Shown here piece after piece: positions 1-10,344 of a DNA stretch of 64,000 bases. Source of the DNA: Magnolia sinica (lineage: Eukaryota; Streptophyta; Magnoliopsida; Magnoliales; Magnoliaceae); the NCBI RefSeq assembly GCF_029962835.1, contig NC_080581.1, forward strand, positions 19,792,001 through 19,856,000, read 5' to 3'. Under the pieces are notes generated by a model. That model saw nothing but the letters and a program-made list of their open reading frames with translations, did not search any database and was not told the origin of the DNA. The first letter of the stretch is position 1; every line of letters begins with the position of its first letter. Made by a program: the position numbers and the translations under genes.

Positions 1-385
1 GATATGGTTGATTTCTGCACCAGATGAACCTCATGATGGTTCCAACTTCCAACCTAGTGGATCTGATTATCTAACAATTGGATTGGTGGACATTTATTGG
101 ACGATTAAAAAATAAAATATCCAATGGTCTTATTTCCACAAGCATATGTCCACAACAAATCAAGGGTTAGGATTGTTTAAGTAATCTAATGTTGGGATTG
201 TAACTTTACAACAATAAGATCTACAATTTAGTTGGTTTAGAACGAGTTAATGCATTCCACGTGTGAGGTTTTGAAGCACCCGCGTATCAAGCCTCACTTC
301 CTGCCCGAGTATCAGTAATGATCATCTATAGCTAGTCTTAAAAGGAGAGTTTTGCATGAATATACCGTACATGCTCATGTACTAG
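1..385. other. Intergenic DNA, nothing recognised
   Basis: I see no coding signal, tandem repeat or transposon end here. The sequence is moderately AT-rich. It runs into a half copy of the family-A repeat just before position 400. Confidence 0.5.
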
Positions 386-545
386 CTAGACTCCCTCCTG
401 AAGTGACGTGACCAAGTTCCGTGGGACCCTCCATGATATATGTGTTGTATCCGCACCGTCCATTCATTTGGAGATATCAATTTAGGGCAGGAGCCAAAGA
501 ATGAGTCAGATCCAAAGCTCAAATGGACCCCACTACAGAAAACAG
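386..545. repeat. Family-A MITE, left half only
   Basis: This matches the left arm of the family-A palindromic repeat. It has a GTGACGTGACCAAGTTC start, a TATCCGCACCGTCCATTCAT block, and then the block about a hundred bases in that reads CAAAGCTCAAATGGACC. The right arm is missing and the repeat runs straight into a GATCGGA-rich stretch. Confidence 0.6.
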
Positions 546-750
546 TGGAGTTCACACTATATGATTGGATCGGATTAGATCTAATTGGATCGGATTACGG
601 ATCAGATCGGTCTGGATTGACATTGAACCAAACTTGGTCCGGTGAATGGTCGGATCAGACTGACCCTACTCGAACCGCACTGATCTAGGCCATCAATTCA
701 GTTCGAATCAAGTCGGATCCATCAGATCGGGTCAGACATGCCCAGCTCTA
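546..750. mobile_element. hAT-type family-F element, right arm
   Basis: This is a degenerate run of TCGGATC/GATCAGA words ending in ATGCCCAGCTCTA at position 750. The reverse complement of that end starts TAGAGCTGGGCAT, the same terminus as the complete family-F copies at 32833-34298 and 40381-41201. No matching left end or 8-bp duplication of AGTGTGTT was found, so the copy looks truncated or rearranged. Confidence 0.5.
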
Positions 751-1279
751 AGTGTGTTGTTGAAGATTATCAGACGTATTTTTGCGTTTACTTCTGGCCA
801 TTTGATTACAAAAGCAGAGTACAAAACAGAAAGAAATTGGACAACGTTCTGATACTTAGAGAATTTCTCTGCTAAGACCGAGTTGTTGCGCGAGGAACCT
901 GTTGCGCACGAAGACTCATTGCATGGAAGACCTGTAGCACGCGAGAGCTTCGCTTAAACGAAATAAAGTGAATCAAAGAAGAAGGGGTGCTGATTATGTA
1001 GGCAAGTGGGACCCGAAGAATCATTGCACGGACCCGATAGCACAATGGTTTGTGTAAGATCGCGCAACATGCCAAGAAGAAGCATTTCTATGAAGAAAAG
1101 TTTATCCTCCATTCATTTTGACACAAAATCAATAGAGGATCAATGAGGCATTTGTTGGAGCATAAAAATCAGTAGAAAAGAAGTCATGAAAGTATAGAAA
1201 TTCAGACGGAAAAGAGAAAGAGAAAAAGTGATCTTCAGCAGTAAAGAGATGTTGCGCGCAGCAAAGTAATTGCGCGGGT
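751..1279. other. Unassigned DNA with recurrent TTGCGCG words
   Basis: There is no credible ORF. Short GC-rich words of the type GTTGCGCG recur near 886, 900, 1062, 1250 and 1270. Similar GTGCGC words reappear right of the solo LTR near 5970-6000, so the long LTR probably landed inside an older repeat. I could not name that repeat. Confidence 0.35.
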
Positions 1280-2277
1280 ATAAATGTAACATCCTGAATT
1301 TGTATGGCCAGAGTTTATACTCGTGTCTGAGAAAATCGGGTATTAATAATATATAAATTGGATGCTTTAAAAATCGCACCTTATTTTTTTCCATCATAAT
1401 CACATCCAGTTACATTCATGAAGGTAACCAATCATGAGAATAAAATTGACTGTATTTATTATTTCATTAGAATAAAAGAATTCAACAAATTATCAAATGC
1501 CCTCTTAATGAGAGCTTATTACATTATTGAGTTCACAGCGAAAATATAAAACTAAATCATGAAACTATCTTCTTATTCATTTAGTATAATCTTCCATGGG
1601 GAGATGGTCATCTAGATTTTCAATCTGTGCATCACCTGCATCATCTGTACGGTTAGAGAGGGTCAATGCCCTACTCATAATGATGATTATCCTTTAAGAT
1701 TAACAGTAATTCAAGAGATTCATAAAAGTAATGTAAGGGTTCTGGTACGTCTCGTACTCCACCACTACGAGAGGTATTAGCATGCGCAACTAATTTACAT
1801 GAATGCATGCCTAGCAAAGTGTGTGCGGTTCATCAAACATAGTAATCATCACAATGTAGAATATAATTCATAGAAAACCCAACTAGCCCCGCATTCTTAC
1901 ACCACAAAAATTTGCCGGCATGTCCAACACTACCGTGGATTTATGTGAACATCTCGAGGCAGCACAATACATGAGTCAGATGAATTACGTGACATAATTT
2001 GTTCATGAAATGACTATTTGCGACATCTAATCCCGGAAGTGATGTAAAACGCATTGTGAATTACTTACATCGATTTATGCACCACTACCCAAACTCTTGG
2101 AATTACGCATCGACCAAGAGGATCTTTACCCAGAGCACGTCCATGATAAAATATTTGAATCACTAGTTGTGATACCTTTAACACATCACTTACAATAAGG
2201 AAGTGTAAACTGTATCATAGGGTTTTAGAATACCAAGACACATGCCGAAGCTATAAAGGTAAATACCATAAGGCTAA

Positions 2278-2450
2278 CAAAATAAGGAAGAGAATAGTAA
2301 TGGCTAAATGAACAAAAAGGAGAGTGGCAATGGTTAATTTAACAAAGAGGAGAGTGACAATGACCAACTCAACAAAGAGAAAAGTGACAATGGCTAACTC
2401 AACAAAGAGAAGAGTAGCAAGGGCTAACTCAATAAAATTGGTAAAGGCAA
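2278..2450. repeat. 33-bp tandem repeat inside the solo LTR
   Basis: About five copies of a roughly 33-bp unit containing AACAAAGAGAAGAGTG and AATGGCTAACTC stand head to tail. Because the unit length is divisible by three, the opposite strand stays open and would encode a hydrophobic 11-residue repeat. I read that as a by-product of the repeat, not a gene. Confidence 0.75.
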
Positions 2451-2499
2451 GGGCAAGACTTGTATCCATCACCCCATATAAAAATAATGAAGATCATTC

Positions 2500-2825
2500 G
2501 TAATTAACATCATACCATAATCCCAAAGGGTAAATAATTGTTGGTGGTAAATTAAACAATTGTATGGAGAGAATCCTAGTAACATGAGGGCATATAAAAA
2601 GGCAAGATTATATAAACTTAAATCAAAGTAAGCTTAAAAGATTCCCTCACATAAATTCATAAATATTATACACAATTAATATCACACCTTAACTATAATT
2701 CTCAAGGGATAAATAATTGATGGGGGAAAAATTAAATATTTGCATGGATGATTCAAAGCATGTTAGGGAATAGAATAATTCATATCAACTCAAGTTAATA
2801 TAAGCTTAAAGGAATCTCTCACCTT
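2500..2825. repeat. Diverged ~180-bp tandem duplication in the LTR
   Basis: The segment 2500-2645 (with AATTAACATCATACC and TAAGCTTAAAAGATTCCCTC) recurs at about 2680-2825 with many substitutions (AATTAATATCACACC and TAAGCTTAAAGGAATCTCTC). Confidence 0.6.
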
Positions 2826-2956
2826 AGTCTTAGATTAAAACCCTAGGTAGATATCCATGAAGGAAAGCTTCTACATGAAAAGCTTCCACATGAATCACGA
2901 CATCGCTTGATCAAGAGGGAGACACCATACATATGGAGAAGGAATACGGCGTTTAG

Positions 2957-3045
2957 GCTTCTCCTCCTCTTTCTCATTCTCTTTCTTTTCTTTTGTTTTC
3001 TTTTTCTTTTTCTTTTTTTCTTCTTTTTCTCTCTTCCTTGAGCAT
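2957..3045. repeat. Polypyrimidine tract
   Basis: This is a CT-rich low-complexity tract within the long solo LTR. A similar but shorter CT-rich tract lies in the second long LTR near 15645-15695. Confidence 0.8.
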
Positions 3046-4057
3046 GTGAGTGGAGAGGGGAACGCATGCCCCCTTTTTAAAAGGGAGTGGGCGTGTGAGG
3101 GGCGTGTTTCCTATCTCACTTGGATTGGGTTTCTCTAATTTTCTCTTTTTAATGATATTTCTTTAAATCTAATTCGTCCATTGTGTTAGAGTTGTTGAAT
3201 ATGGTTGGGGTATATGATTTTCTTGGTGATCTAAAATTTAGATTAGCCTATCTTGAAAATTCTCTTAATGAGTACCAAAACGAATTTAATCTCAATTAAC
3301 GGTCCACACTTAATGATCAAGGCCCAATTTTAAAAAAAATGTGTAGTCAGGATAGACAAACGGTTGGACAAAATTTGGTGGTTGATTGATGGTGAAAAAA
3401 GCCTAAATATAAAATTTCACTTTTTGTACCAAAAGAAAGGAACTTGATTTAACTTTCAACGGTGTATGATCATAAATCAGGCTAAATTTTTGCATAAACT
3501 CGTAGTCATATGAGACTAAAGTGTGGTCCAAATTTGAGTTACGATGGATGGAGGGAAGTGGTTAAATTGGAAGATTCATATTTATAAGGAGTTGATAAGC
3601 CTCGAAAGCATAACTTCGCGCCTAAGGAAAAGCCTACCAAAGTGGGGTCTTTATATTTCACACTTGGTTTATATGATGGGCAATCCAAGTCGTTCATATG
3701 AAGGAAAATATCCTACTTCGACTATCCATGACCTTTTTTCACTTGATGGACACTAAAATTAACGGTTAAGGGGCTAATTTGTCAATTGAGCCACTTTTAC
3801 AATGATCTAATGGCTAAAATTCGATGTATGGTTAATGCATAGGTATGGTATAAAATTTCACATGAAACGGATCATGGGAACCATGTGATCTAGAATTCAA
3901 GGGTATATGTTAATGACGTTTTCGTAATTATTGTTGATATAAGAGTTTTGAAAAATCTAATGGTTCTACATAGTTATAGGCACGTTTCTAAATAATTCTT
4001 ACAAAAGAACTTAATCTAAATCATTATGAATAAAGAATTATTCACCAAATTAATTAA

Positions 4058-5080
4058 GGGCCTGTTTGGGCAAATGACTTTGGGTTTATTAGGAGGGATT
4101 ACATGGGATTGGATTGTCAAATCCAGCAGCTGCCGCATGATAGCCTGTTTGGGCGGTAAGGGTTTAGGGTGGATAGGGTATAGCACGGGATTTAAGGTGA
4201 TGAGACGAGGGATTCACAAATCCCTCCCTGATTTTCTCGCTGCATTGGTTTTATTTGGGTGTTATGGTGTTGAATGGCACCAGGAATGAAATCGTCCAGA
4301 AAATGAAGAATCGGCTGATAGAAATCAATTCCCCCTAAAAGAAGAAAACCTTACCCCAAAACATCCAAACAAATAAACAAAAAGAGATACAAATCCATCA
4401 ACCTTCCTCTTTCATAAATGCCCCTCAATCTCCCAAAAGCGATTTCCAGCTGGAAAGAAAAGAAATTAAAAAAATCAGTGATGGTTATTTCTATTAATTT
4501 CTCTCCATTTCAGTGGCTATGGACGAATGGGAACAAATGTTCTTGACCCAACGGAATCCCTTACGGAAAGAGGCCTTAACCTGCCTGCCCAGAGCATATG
4601 ACTTGTAACCCGCGACTCGTTTTCTCCGCTGCAGCTCACGATCGTTGATGGCCGAGGACGAATGCGACGTGGATGTCGAAGGCACATTGTAAATCGTCCT
4701 CGGCCTGCTGGAGCACCATTCAGAGGGAGGATCGGGCGAGTGTGTGGATTTTTGGTGGGCCTGCCCAAAGGCACTGTTGTTCGGCATCTCCGTCTTCTGT
4801 TCCCCTCCTTCACAGGTCCGGAAGCTGTTGCGGGAATCGGCCATGGAAGGAAAGGTAGAAAAGAGAGAGAAATGGTAGTCGTTTTAGGATTTTTGAGAGA
4901 AAAGTCGTTTTAGTTGGTGGGATGGTTGCAATACCACAACACCCAAACAGAACCGTAGCTAGTCATGGGATTGGCGTCTACACCCAAACCACCCGACCAT
5001 CCACTGACAGCATTAATTGCATCTGATTAGCTGATTCTATACACCTCAATACACCTAAAACTATTTGCCCAAACAGGCCC
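4058..5080. mobile_element. PIF/Harbinger-type (Tourist-like) element carrying a gene fragment
   Basis: The ends are GGGCCTGTTTGGGCAAAT on both strands. The terminal inverted repeat is exact for 18 bp and then imperfect to about 40 bp. A 3-bp TAA duplication (4055-4057, 5081-5083) flanks it, as expected for PIF/Harbinger/Tourist elements. A second, weaker inverted pair with CTGTTTGGG lies inside (near 4143 and 4955), so two related elements may be nested. The middle carries a DUF3511-type coding sequence on the minus strand. There is no transposase, so the element is non-autonomous. It is inserted in the long solo LTR. Confidence 0.75.
4494..4844 (-). CDS. DUF3511-type small protein, probably captured copy
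   Basis: This is a 116-residue uninterrupted ORF. Residues 67-84 (NDRELQRRKRVAGYKSYA) and 89-102 (VKASFRKGFRWVKN) match the basic C-terminal core of plant DUF3511 proteins, which are small, plant-specific, usually about 100-120 residues, and of unknown function. The N-terminal 60 residues are Ser/Pro-rich, as in the family. Members I remember usually finish soon after the core with a Gly-Trp-rich end; here the tail diverges after KNICSH, so the C-terminus appears lost. The start is the first ATG of the open frame. The whole ORF lies between the terminal repeats of a PIF/Harbinger-type element, so it is likely transduplicated host DNA rather than a native locus. It may be expressed or may be a recent pseudogene. 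Confidence 0.6.
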   Translation of the reverse strand: MADSRNSFRTCEGGEQKTEMPNNSAFGQAHQKSTHSPDPPSEWCSSRPRTIYNVPSTSTSHSSSAINDRELQRRKRVAGYKSYALGRQVKASFRKGFRWVKNICSHSSIATEMERN

Positions 5081-5728
5081 TAAGAGAACGTATATATATC
5101 AATAAACATAATGGATGGTCAGATGACATGTTAAAATATGAAGACTTGATGGTTGGTACTCTAACAGTGTATATAGTTATATGTATGATCAGTTTTGTAA
5201 ACGGAAGAACACAAGGTGGGTTTCTGGAGTGAGTAGGGGGTAGAACATGTATATTGTTAGATTCGAGCATTTTGTTCACATGTGTGACTTTCTCAGATTA
5301 TAGTTCTGGTAGTGAGTAAAGCATATTCATAGGTGATGAACATGATGAACAGATCAGAATCTCAACTTAATGTGTATACGAGCAGATGTAGAGATCAAGT
5401 AGCTAGTTTACTACGATTAGGTGGTCCAAAATCAAAGTGGACGATTAAATATCTCTATCTAACAGTGTATATTTGACTGAGTGGTTAGTTATGATGGACA
5501 AGTGAGAATATTTAGATATATAATGATTCAATCTTAAAATCAATGGTCAGATAGCTTGATCTATGAATGAAGATTATTCATAACGGTCAGATTCATGTTG
5601 GAGAATAGATGTAAGGTTAGGATAGGTAGATTGGTATCGTACACATGTATATAATAAGTTAAATTTCATGATAACACTCGAGAACTTTCAATACTCGGGT
5701 ATTGAAAAGTTCGAAGTGTTACAATAAA

Positions 5729-6469
5729 TGTGACTCATTACACGGCGTGCAACAAGTGGGCTGAGTGTCCATGCAATTGGGGTAAACAACATACCAATCA
5801 AGGCCACACATGTGAAATGCCTATAAACACATCTTCACCCTCCTTATTTGATTCATTCGCAAGTGTTAAGCTTCAGAAGTCTTCTGAAGAATTTCAGGAT
5901 CCATCCGAAAGATTTCAGGTATCCTTGAGAAGAAGAAGAAGAAGAATGACATAAGGGGAGGGGAATCCTGTTGTGCATAGGTGCGCAGTAGGGACCCATT
6001 GTGCGCTATGCAATGGCTCTGTTGTGTGCACAATGATTCATCATGTTTATACATATTGTCATTCTTTTGTGAAGATAATGGTTTATGATGAAATTTCACT
6101 ATTCTTTTCGAGATTATTATCTCAGATAAATAAAAGAGAAGTCAAAGATTTTTGAAAGATTTCTAAAATCACACAACTCCTTCACTAGAATGAAGACATT
6201 GCAAGCCGGAATGCTGCTGAAATTATTATTAGAATTATATACACACACACACACACACACACATACATACATATATTGTTGCATTTGTTAGATACATTTT
6301 GTATTGGAATAAAGGGAAATAAGGAGATGTAAACGAACTATTAATTCAATAAAATATATAATGATGAATGTTTTCTTATATTCTTTAGGTATTATTGAAT
6401 AAGAAATACCCAATCGAAACACATTCGTTTCTTGTCGAAACAACAATATTTAATTCTTTTACAGGAAGA
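5729..6469. other. Unassigned DNA right of the solo LTR, with (AC)n
   Basis: This region has a TATA-like CTATAAAC near 5821, GTGCGC words near 5970-6000, and an (AC)/(AT) microsatellite at about 6239-6275. Near 6340-6360 is an AATAAAATATATAATG stretch like a plant polyadenylation region. It may be part of the older repeat broken by the solo LTR. No product is recognised. Confidence 0.35.
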
Positions 6470-6474
6470 TTAAT

Positions 6475-6840
6475 TGATATAGTCCTTAGTACACCAAGAA
6501 TTATTATATCATGCTCAAGTTTTACTCATATATATATATATATATAGTAGTCTTTTCATGAGAGAGAATATTCTAGAGATGTTTTTTATAAGCTTTGTAT
6601 TTGTGAGTGGAGTGATTCCTCTCTTGTTGGGTCAGTGATTCCCCATCCCCTTGGGTTAGTAACTCTCTAAGCTATTCATTGTTGGGGGAGTGATTCCCCA
6701 ACACTTTGGATGAGTGAGTATTTAAGTTATCCCTTGTTGGGTGAGTGAATCTCAAAACTATCTTATTTTCTTATTCGCATCTAGATTATGTACTCTTGAT
6801 CTAAATTATAGCAACAGAGTTCTTTTTACCTTCTACATCA
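6475..6840 (+). repeat. 5' LTR of the gypsy element
   Basis: This 366-bp LTR contains several short direct repeats of the type GGGTGAGTGATTCCCC. It ends TACATCA, directly before the primer-binding site. Confidence 0.85.
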
Positions 6841-6842
6841 AA

Positions 6843-6854
6843 TGGTATCAGAGC
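6843..6854 (+). other. Primer-binding site (initiator tRNA-Met)
   Basis: The sequence TGGTATCAGAGC lies two bases after the 5' LTR. It is complementary to the 3' end of plant initiator tRNA-Met, the usual primer for plant LTR retrotransposons. Confidence 0.9.
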
Positions 6855-7049
6855 AAGTTCGGTTTTTGGATCGGGCTATATTTTTTATATAAGAGGAAGA
6901 GGAAGAGGAATTCGGGACGAATGGATGGATTTAATTCAAAATGTATAACTTTATAAAGAATTTAAAGAATTGAGGCATGCCAACAATAGTTTACAACACA
7001 TGATAGAGGAAGTTTTCGAAGATTTTCCGCACAAGCCTCCACAAGTGTT

Positions 7050-7373
7050 CCAATTTATGATGAAGATGAAGATGTCTATGATGTGTTTGATGAAATGATC
7101 AAATCGATTAAAGGTAGCAAAGACTATATAAAATTTGATGACGATGAGCCAATTAATAATAAAGATACGTATGAAGTGTTTGATGAAATAACTAAAACAA
7201 ATCAAGGTGGAGTGATCGAAGGCCACATAATATTTGATGATATTGAGTCATTTTATTACGAAGATGTATATGAAGTGTTTGATGAAACAATTGAACCAAA
7301 TGGAGGTGGAGTGAATGAAGACCATATGAGATTTAATGATAATGAGACGACTTGTGACAAAGATGCTCATTAA
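7050..7373 (+). CDS. Acidic repeat ORF inside the gypsy element
   Basis: The open frame is built from imperfect repeats of 31-33 residues, each with VFDE(M/I/T) followed by an Asp/Glu-rich stretch (repeat starts near 7083, 7176 and 7275). I recognise no domain. It sits where gag would lie, before the reverse-transcriptase scrap. It could be an expanded spacer of the polyprotein or degraded gag. The ORF ends at 7371-7373, and a related reading frame continues beyond it. Confidence 0.45.
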   Translation, partial: PIYDEDEDVYDVFDEMIKSIKGSKDYIKFDDDEPINNKDTYEVFDEITKTNQGGVIEGHIIFDDIESFYYEDVYEVFDETIEPNGGGVNEDHMRFNDNETTCDKDAH

Positions 7374-7431
7374 AAGCTTGATGAAATGACTAGATTGAAT
7401 GAAGGTGAAAGTCTTGTTATATACAAAGTTT

Positions 7432-7844
7432 TAATCGCTTCTCAAGTATCCGGAGACTATTGGCTACGTGTTTTGTGTAAAAAGAAGTTATATGTCAACC
7501 TTAAAAAATATTTATTCATAGTTGATGATTTAATCTTTTTAGGATATGTTGTCTCATCTTAAGGCATAAAAATAATTAAAGAGAAACTCAAAGCAAGTGT
7601 TGAGTGGCCAACTCCAAAACTGGTTATCAAATTGCAATGCTTTCATGACCTAACAACATTCTACTGGTGGTTTGTAAGTACAGGACAAGATGCCTATACT
7701 AAATATCTCGTCCAGTGGAAGAACAAACATCGATATAAAGAAACTTGGATAAATGATGAGGCATTACGGGATCTCAATAAAAGAATGCGGAAATATTTAC
7801 TAAGCCGAACCAAGGACAAGTTCTTTTTATGGGGAGGAGATTGA
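7432..7844 (+). pseudogene. Gypsy reverse-transcriptase remnant fused to a chromodomain
   Basis: Read in the frame of 7632-7844 but begun further upstream, the sequence gives KKLYVNLKKYLF, then FLGYVVSS, a stop, and GIKIIKEKLKASVEWPTPK followed by FHDLTTFYWWFV. This is the reverse-transcriptase segment just downstream of the YxDD site in Ty3/gypsy elements. Directly after comes AYTKYLVQWKNKH and ETWINDEAL, a chromodomain like those at the C-terminus of chromovirus integrases. The RNase H and integrase that should separate them are missing, so a deletion of over 1 kb joined the two in frame. One in-frame stop remains before the junction. Confidence 0.75.
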
Positions 7845-8200
7845 TGTAGCCCTTAGTACATGAAGAAGTACCATATCATACTCAAGTTTTCCTTTTATAT
7901 ATGTAGTAGTCTTTTCATGAGGGAGGATATTCTAGAGTAGTTTTTCTACCAGCTTCCTATTTGTGAGTGGAATGATTCCTCTATAGTTGAATAAGTGATT
8001 CCCCATTCCCTTGGGTGAGTGAGTTCTCAAGCTATCCATTGTTAGGTGAGTGATTCCCTAACCCCTTGGGTGAGTGAATCCCCAAACGATCTCATTTTCT
8101 TATTTTCATTCAGCCATGTACTCTTGATTTAAATTATAGGAACAAAGGTTCTTTTTTTTTTTCTCTCTCTTTATTGCATTTTTTTCTAAATTCTACATCA
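7842..8200 (+). repeat. 3' LTR of the gypsy element
   Basis: This 359-bp LTR aligns with the 5' LTR over its length with visible substitutions, so the element is not a very recent insertion. Confidence 0.85.
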
Positions 8201-8205
8201 CTAAT

Positions 8206-9020
8206 GAAATAAATATGGTTCCATTTTGATTATTCTCAATGAGATCCTTCTCTAATAAAATTAAAATCCCAATAGAGTGAGCTACGAAGCCTAATAAATT
8301 TATATATAAAAAAAAAGATATAAATTTGAAATAATAATATAGAGTATATATGAGGTATAAAATCTTAGATAAATTATAAAGGACACAATGCATGTGCCAT
8401 ATTTAGAAAATCAGCATGGTTAATTGCTTTTGAACTTCGGAATCTAACCAGCATGCTCACTCACGCCGCCTAGAAAATAAGTAACTGATTTGTTCAATCC
8501 CAGCTTGTTGTAGGTTGGTTTGACCTCTACTCCTGCAAGTGTGGGTTGGGCCAATTGGGTTTGGAATGGGTCAACCCAAGCAAAGGTGCCTAGCCCAAGT
8601 TAACTAGTGGGCTCAGCCAAGATTGGACATGACTCGGCATAGCCCAACCCATTTAAGCCCGGATTCTTGATTGTTTTATGCTTCTCATCATGCATTCCTA
8701 GGCCCACCCCATTTGCCATCATGGTATGTTTGGCACTGGGCCAGGCAGTCGGCTCAGCAGCCTTTGGACCATGTTGGGACCCATTAGTTATCCCATCCAC
8801 TGGTCATGGGCTTTGCATGGTCCAATTAATTTTCAAGCCAGGCTTGGGCTTAGGTCATTTAAGCCAGACCGTATTGGCCCAGCTTCATCTATGCATGCGT
8901 TACGCCTTTTAGTAATCATCACTTAGGCAACACATGCGTCTTGCATGTAGACGTCTCTCTCTCTCTCTCTCTCTCTCTCTAAGTTTTGCATGTGTGGCAC
9001 CTGATAATGGGATGGATCTG
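8206..9020. other. Unassigned DNA, GGGCCCAA-rich, with (CT)n
   Basis: The stretch 8500-8890 is rich in GGGCT, AGCCCAA and TTGGGCC words, probably degenerate subterminal repeats of an unassigned DNA transposon. A (CT)n microsatellite lies at about 8951-8981. No coding sequence is credible. Confidence 0.4.
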
Positions 9021-9029
9021 AAGGACACA

Positions 9030-9480
9030 GATTGTGTCCTACCTATGCAAGCTCTATGAGGCCCACTGTGATTTATATGTTTATCCATGCCGTCTATCTG
9101 TTTTAACAGATCGTTTTAAGGCATGAGCCCAACAAGGAGGCAGATCGAAGGCTCAAGTGGGCCACACCACATGAAATAGTGGGGATGGAACACCTACCAC
9201 TGAAAACTTCTTGGAGGACAGTTTTTAATCAAGCTCATATTTGTGTTTTCCCTTCATCCAGGTCTATGTGACCGTATGAATAGGTTGGATGGCAAAGAAA
9301 CATCACGGTGGGGCCTAGGAAGGTTTCAACGGTGTCATCATTGTCACCACTGCTTCCGTAGGTCTGGCCCACTTGAGCTTGGATCTGCTTCCTTTTTGAG
9401 ATCATGCTTTAAAATGATCTGTTGAAAAGGATGGACGGTGTGGATAAAACGCATACAGTGGGGCCCACGGAGCCCAGCCC
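9030..9480. mobile_element. Family-A palindromic MITE
   Basis: The left arm has ACTGTGATTTATATGTTTAT and then a TCCATGCCGTC block. The right arm returns as the reverse complement (GGATGGACGGTGTGGATAAA, then GTGGGGCCCAC). The arms stay complementary through a CTCAAGTGGGCCACACCAC block, and only the central ~100 bp is unpaired. This fits a foldback MITE with no coding capacity. Confidence 0.75.
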
Positions 9481-9801
9481 TTGCAGGGGTAACATTCATC
9501 AATTTTGGGCCAGTTGGGCCCAGTCACAACTATTTTTTTGCCTTATATTGGGCCTGAACGGACCTAACCGGGACCAGCTAGAACTTAGCTGCAGAAGCGG
9601 ACTGCATTTTGAGTAAACTTTGTGGTGTCTACCATGGATGTAGGTGTCTTATCCACTCCATTTTTCAAATACAAAAGTTCAGTATTTTCCCACGAATTAG
9701 TGAATTAGGTTGTATGTTTTTGTGCAGAATAACAAACAGCGGGTCAATCTTTATAAATTTCATCGTAAATGTGAAATACTCATAAAAATGTGGGTAAATC
9801 T

Positions 9802-10330
9802 TAGGGCTCTCAATGGAGCAGGTCAGATCCGAAATCCAATTTGCTCTGAACTCATATAATGCTCTTAAAATAGGTTTGATTAATTAAATGGATCAGATTT
9901 AGGTTCATAAAAATAAATTCGAATCATATTCGGGTCAATTTTGGATCTAATAGTGAGATCCAATCGGATCCCCATATTGTATGCTTCAAGCTTTCAACCA
10001 TTTCGACTTTCATAGTGGTAAGTTCATTGTGGCCATTGACTTCTGCTTTTTAGACTTCAATACTTGTACCTAAATTAAATTGAAAATATTCCAATTGCAT
10101 CATTTTATTGCAAAATTAAATATATTATCTTACATAAATTTTAGATTTGTGATGTAGGGGATTCAGACCTAGGTCCAACACAAATTCAATAGTTACATGG
10201 AAGGATCTGACTAGTTATAAGTGGATCTAAATATCACCTTTTGGATCACAGTCAGTTCCGAATCTAGCTACAGTTTTTCATACTTGGATCCAAATCCAAA
10301 TCCAAATCCAAATCCAACCCATTAAGAGTT
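9802..10330. mobile_element. Probable hAT-type MITE
   Basis: The ends are TAGGGCTCTCAATGG and, on the other strand, AACTCTTAATGGG. Flanks GGTAAATCT (9793-9801) and GGTAAATAT (10331-10339) form an 8-9 bp duplication with one mismatch. Subterminal GGATC words are frequent, and near the right end AAATCC is repeated four times. Confidence 0.5.
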
Positions 10331-10344
10331 GGTAAATATGTTTT

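Larger units (their letters stand above)
1285..5723. mobile_element. Long LTR-retrotransposon solo LTR (probably Ty3/gypsy), with nested insertion
   Basis: The block starts TGTAACATCCTG and ends AGTGTTACA, so it has TG..CA ends with a TGTAACA/TGTTACA inverted repeat. It is flanked by a perfect 5-bp duplication ATAAA (1280-1284 and 5724-5728). There are no gag or pol domains inside. Removing the nested 1023-bp element at 4058-5080 leaves about 3.4 kb. Terminal signature, 5-bp duplication and lack of coding sequence fit a solo LTR left by LTR-LTR recombination. The long LTR size suggests a Ty3/gypsy lineage such as Tekay/Del, but that is inference. A non-autonomous element without internal domains is the alternative. 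Confidence 0.7.
6475..8200 (+). mobile_element. Internally deleted Ty3/gypsy chromovirus-like element
   Basis: Two LTRs (6475-6840 and 7842-8200) start TGATATAG/TGATGTAG and both end TTCTACATCA. They flank only about 1.0 kb. The flanks are TTAAT and CTAAT, a 4-of-5 target duplication. A primer-binding site reading TGGTATCAGAGC follows the left LTR, and a purine tract GGGGAGGAGATT precedes the right LTR. The body keeps an acidic repeat ORF, a scrap of reverse transcriptase and a chromodomain in one frame, so most of gag-pol has been deleted. It cannot be autonomous. Confidence 0.85.

Noticed and set aside
2251..2472. Minus-strand frame with an 11-residue hydrophobic repeat (LATLLFVELA-like)
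   Set aside because: It is created by the 33-bp tandem repeat inside a solo LTR; the unit length divisible by three keeps the frame open without selection.
4662..4913. Plus-strand frames opposite the DUF3511 ORF
   Set aside because: They are antisense shadows; only the minus frame has the conserved core.
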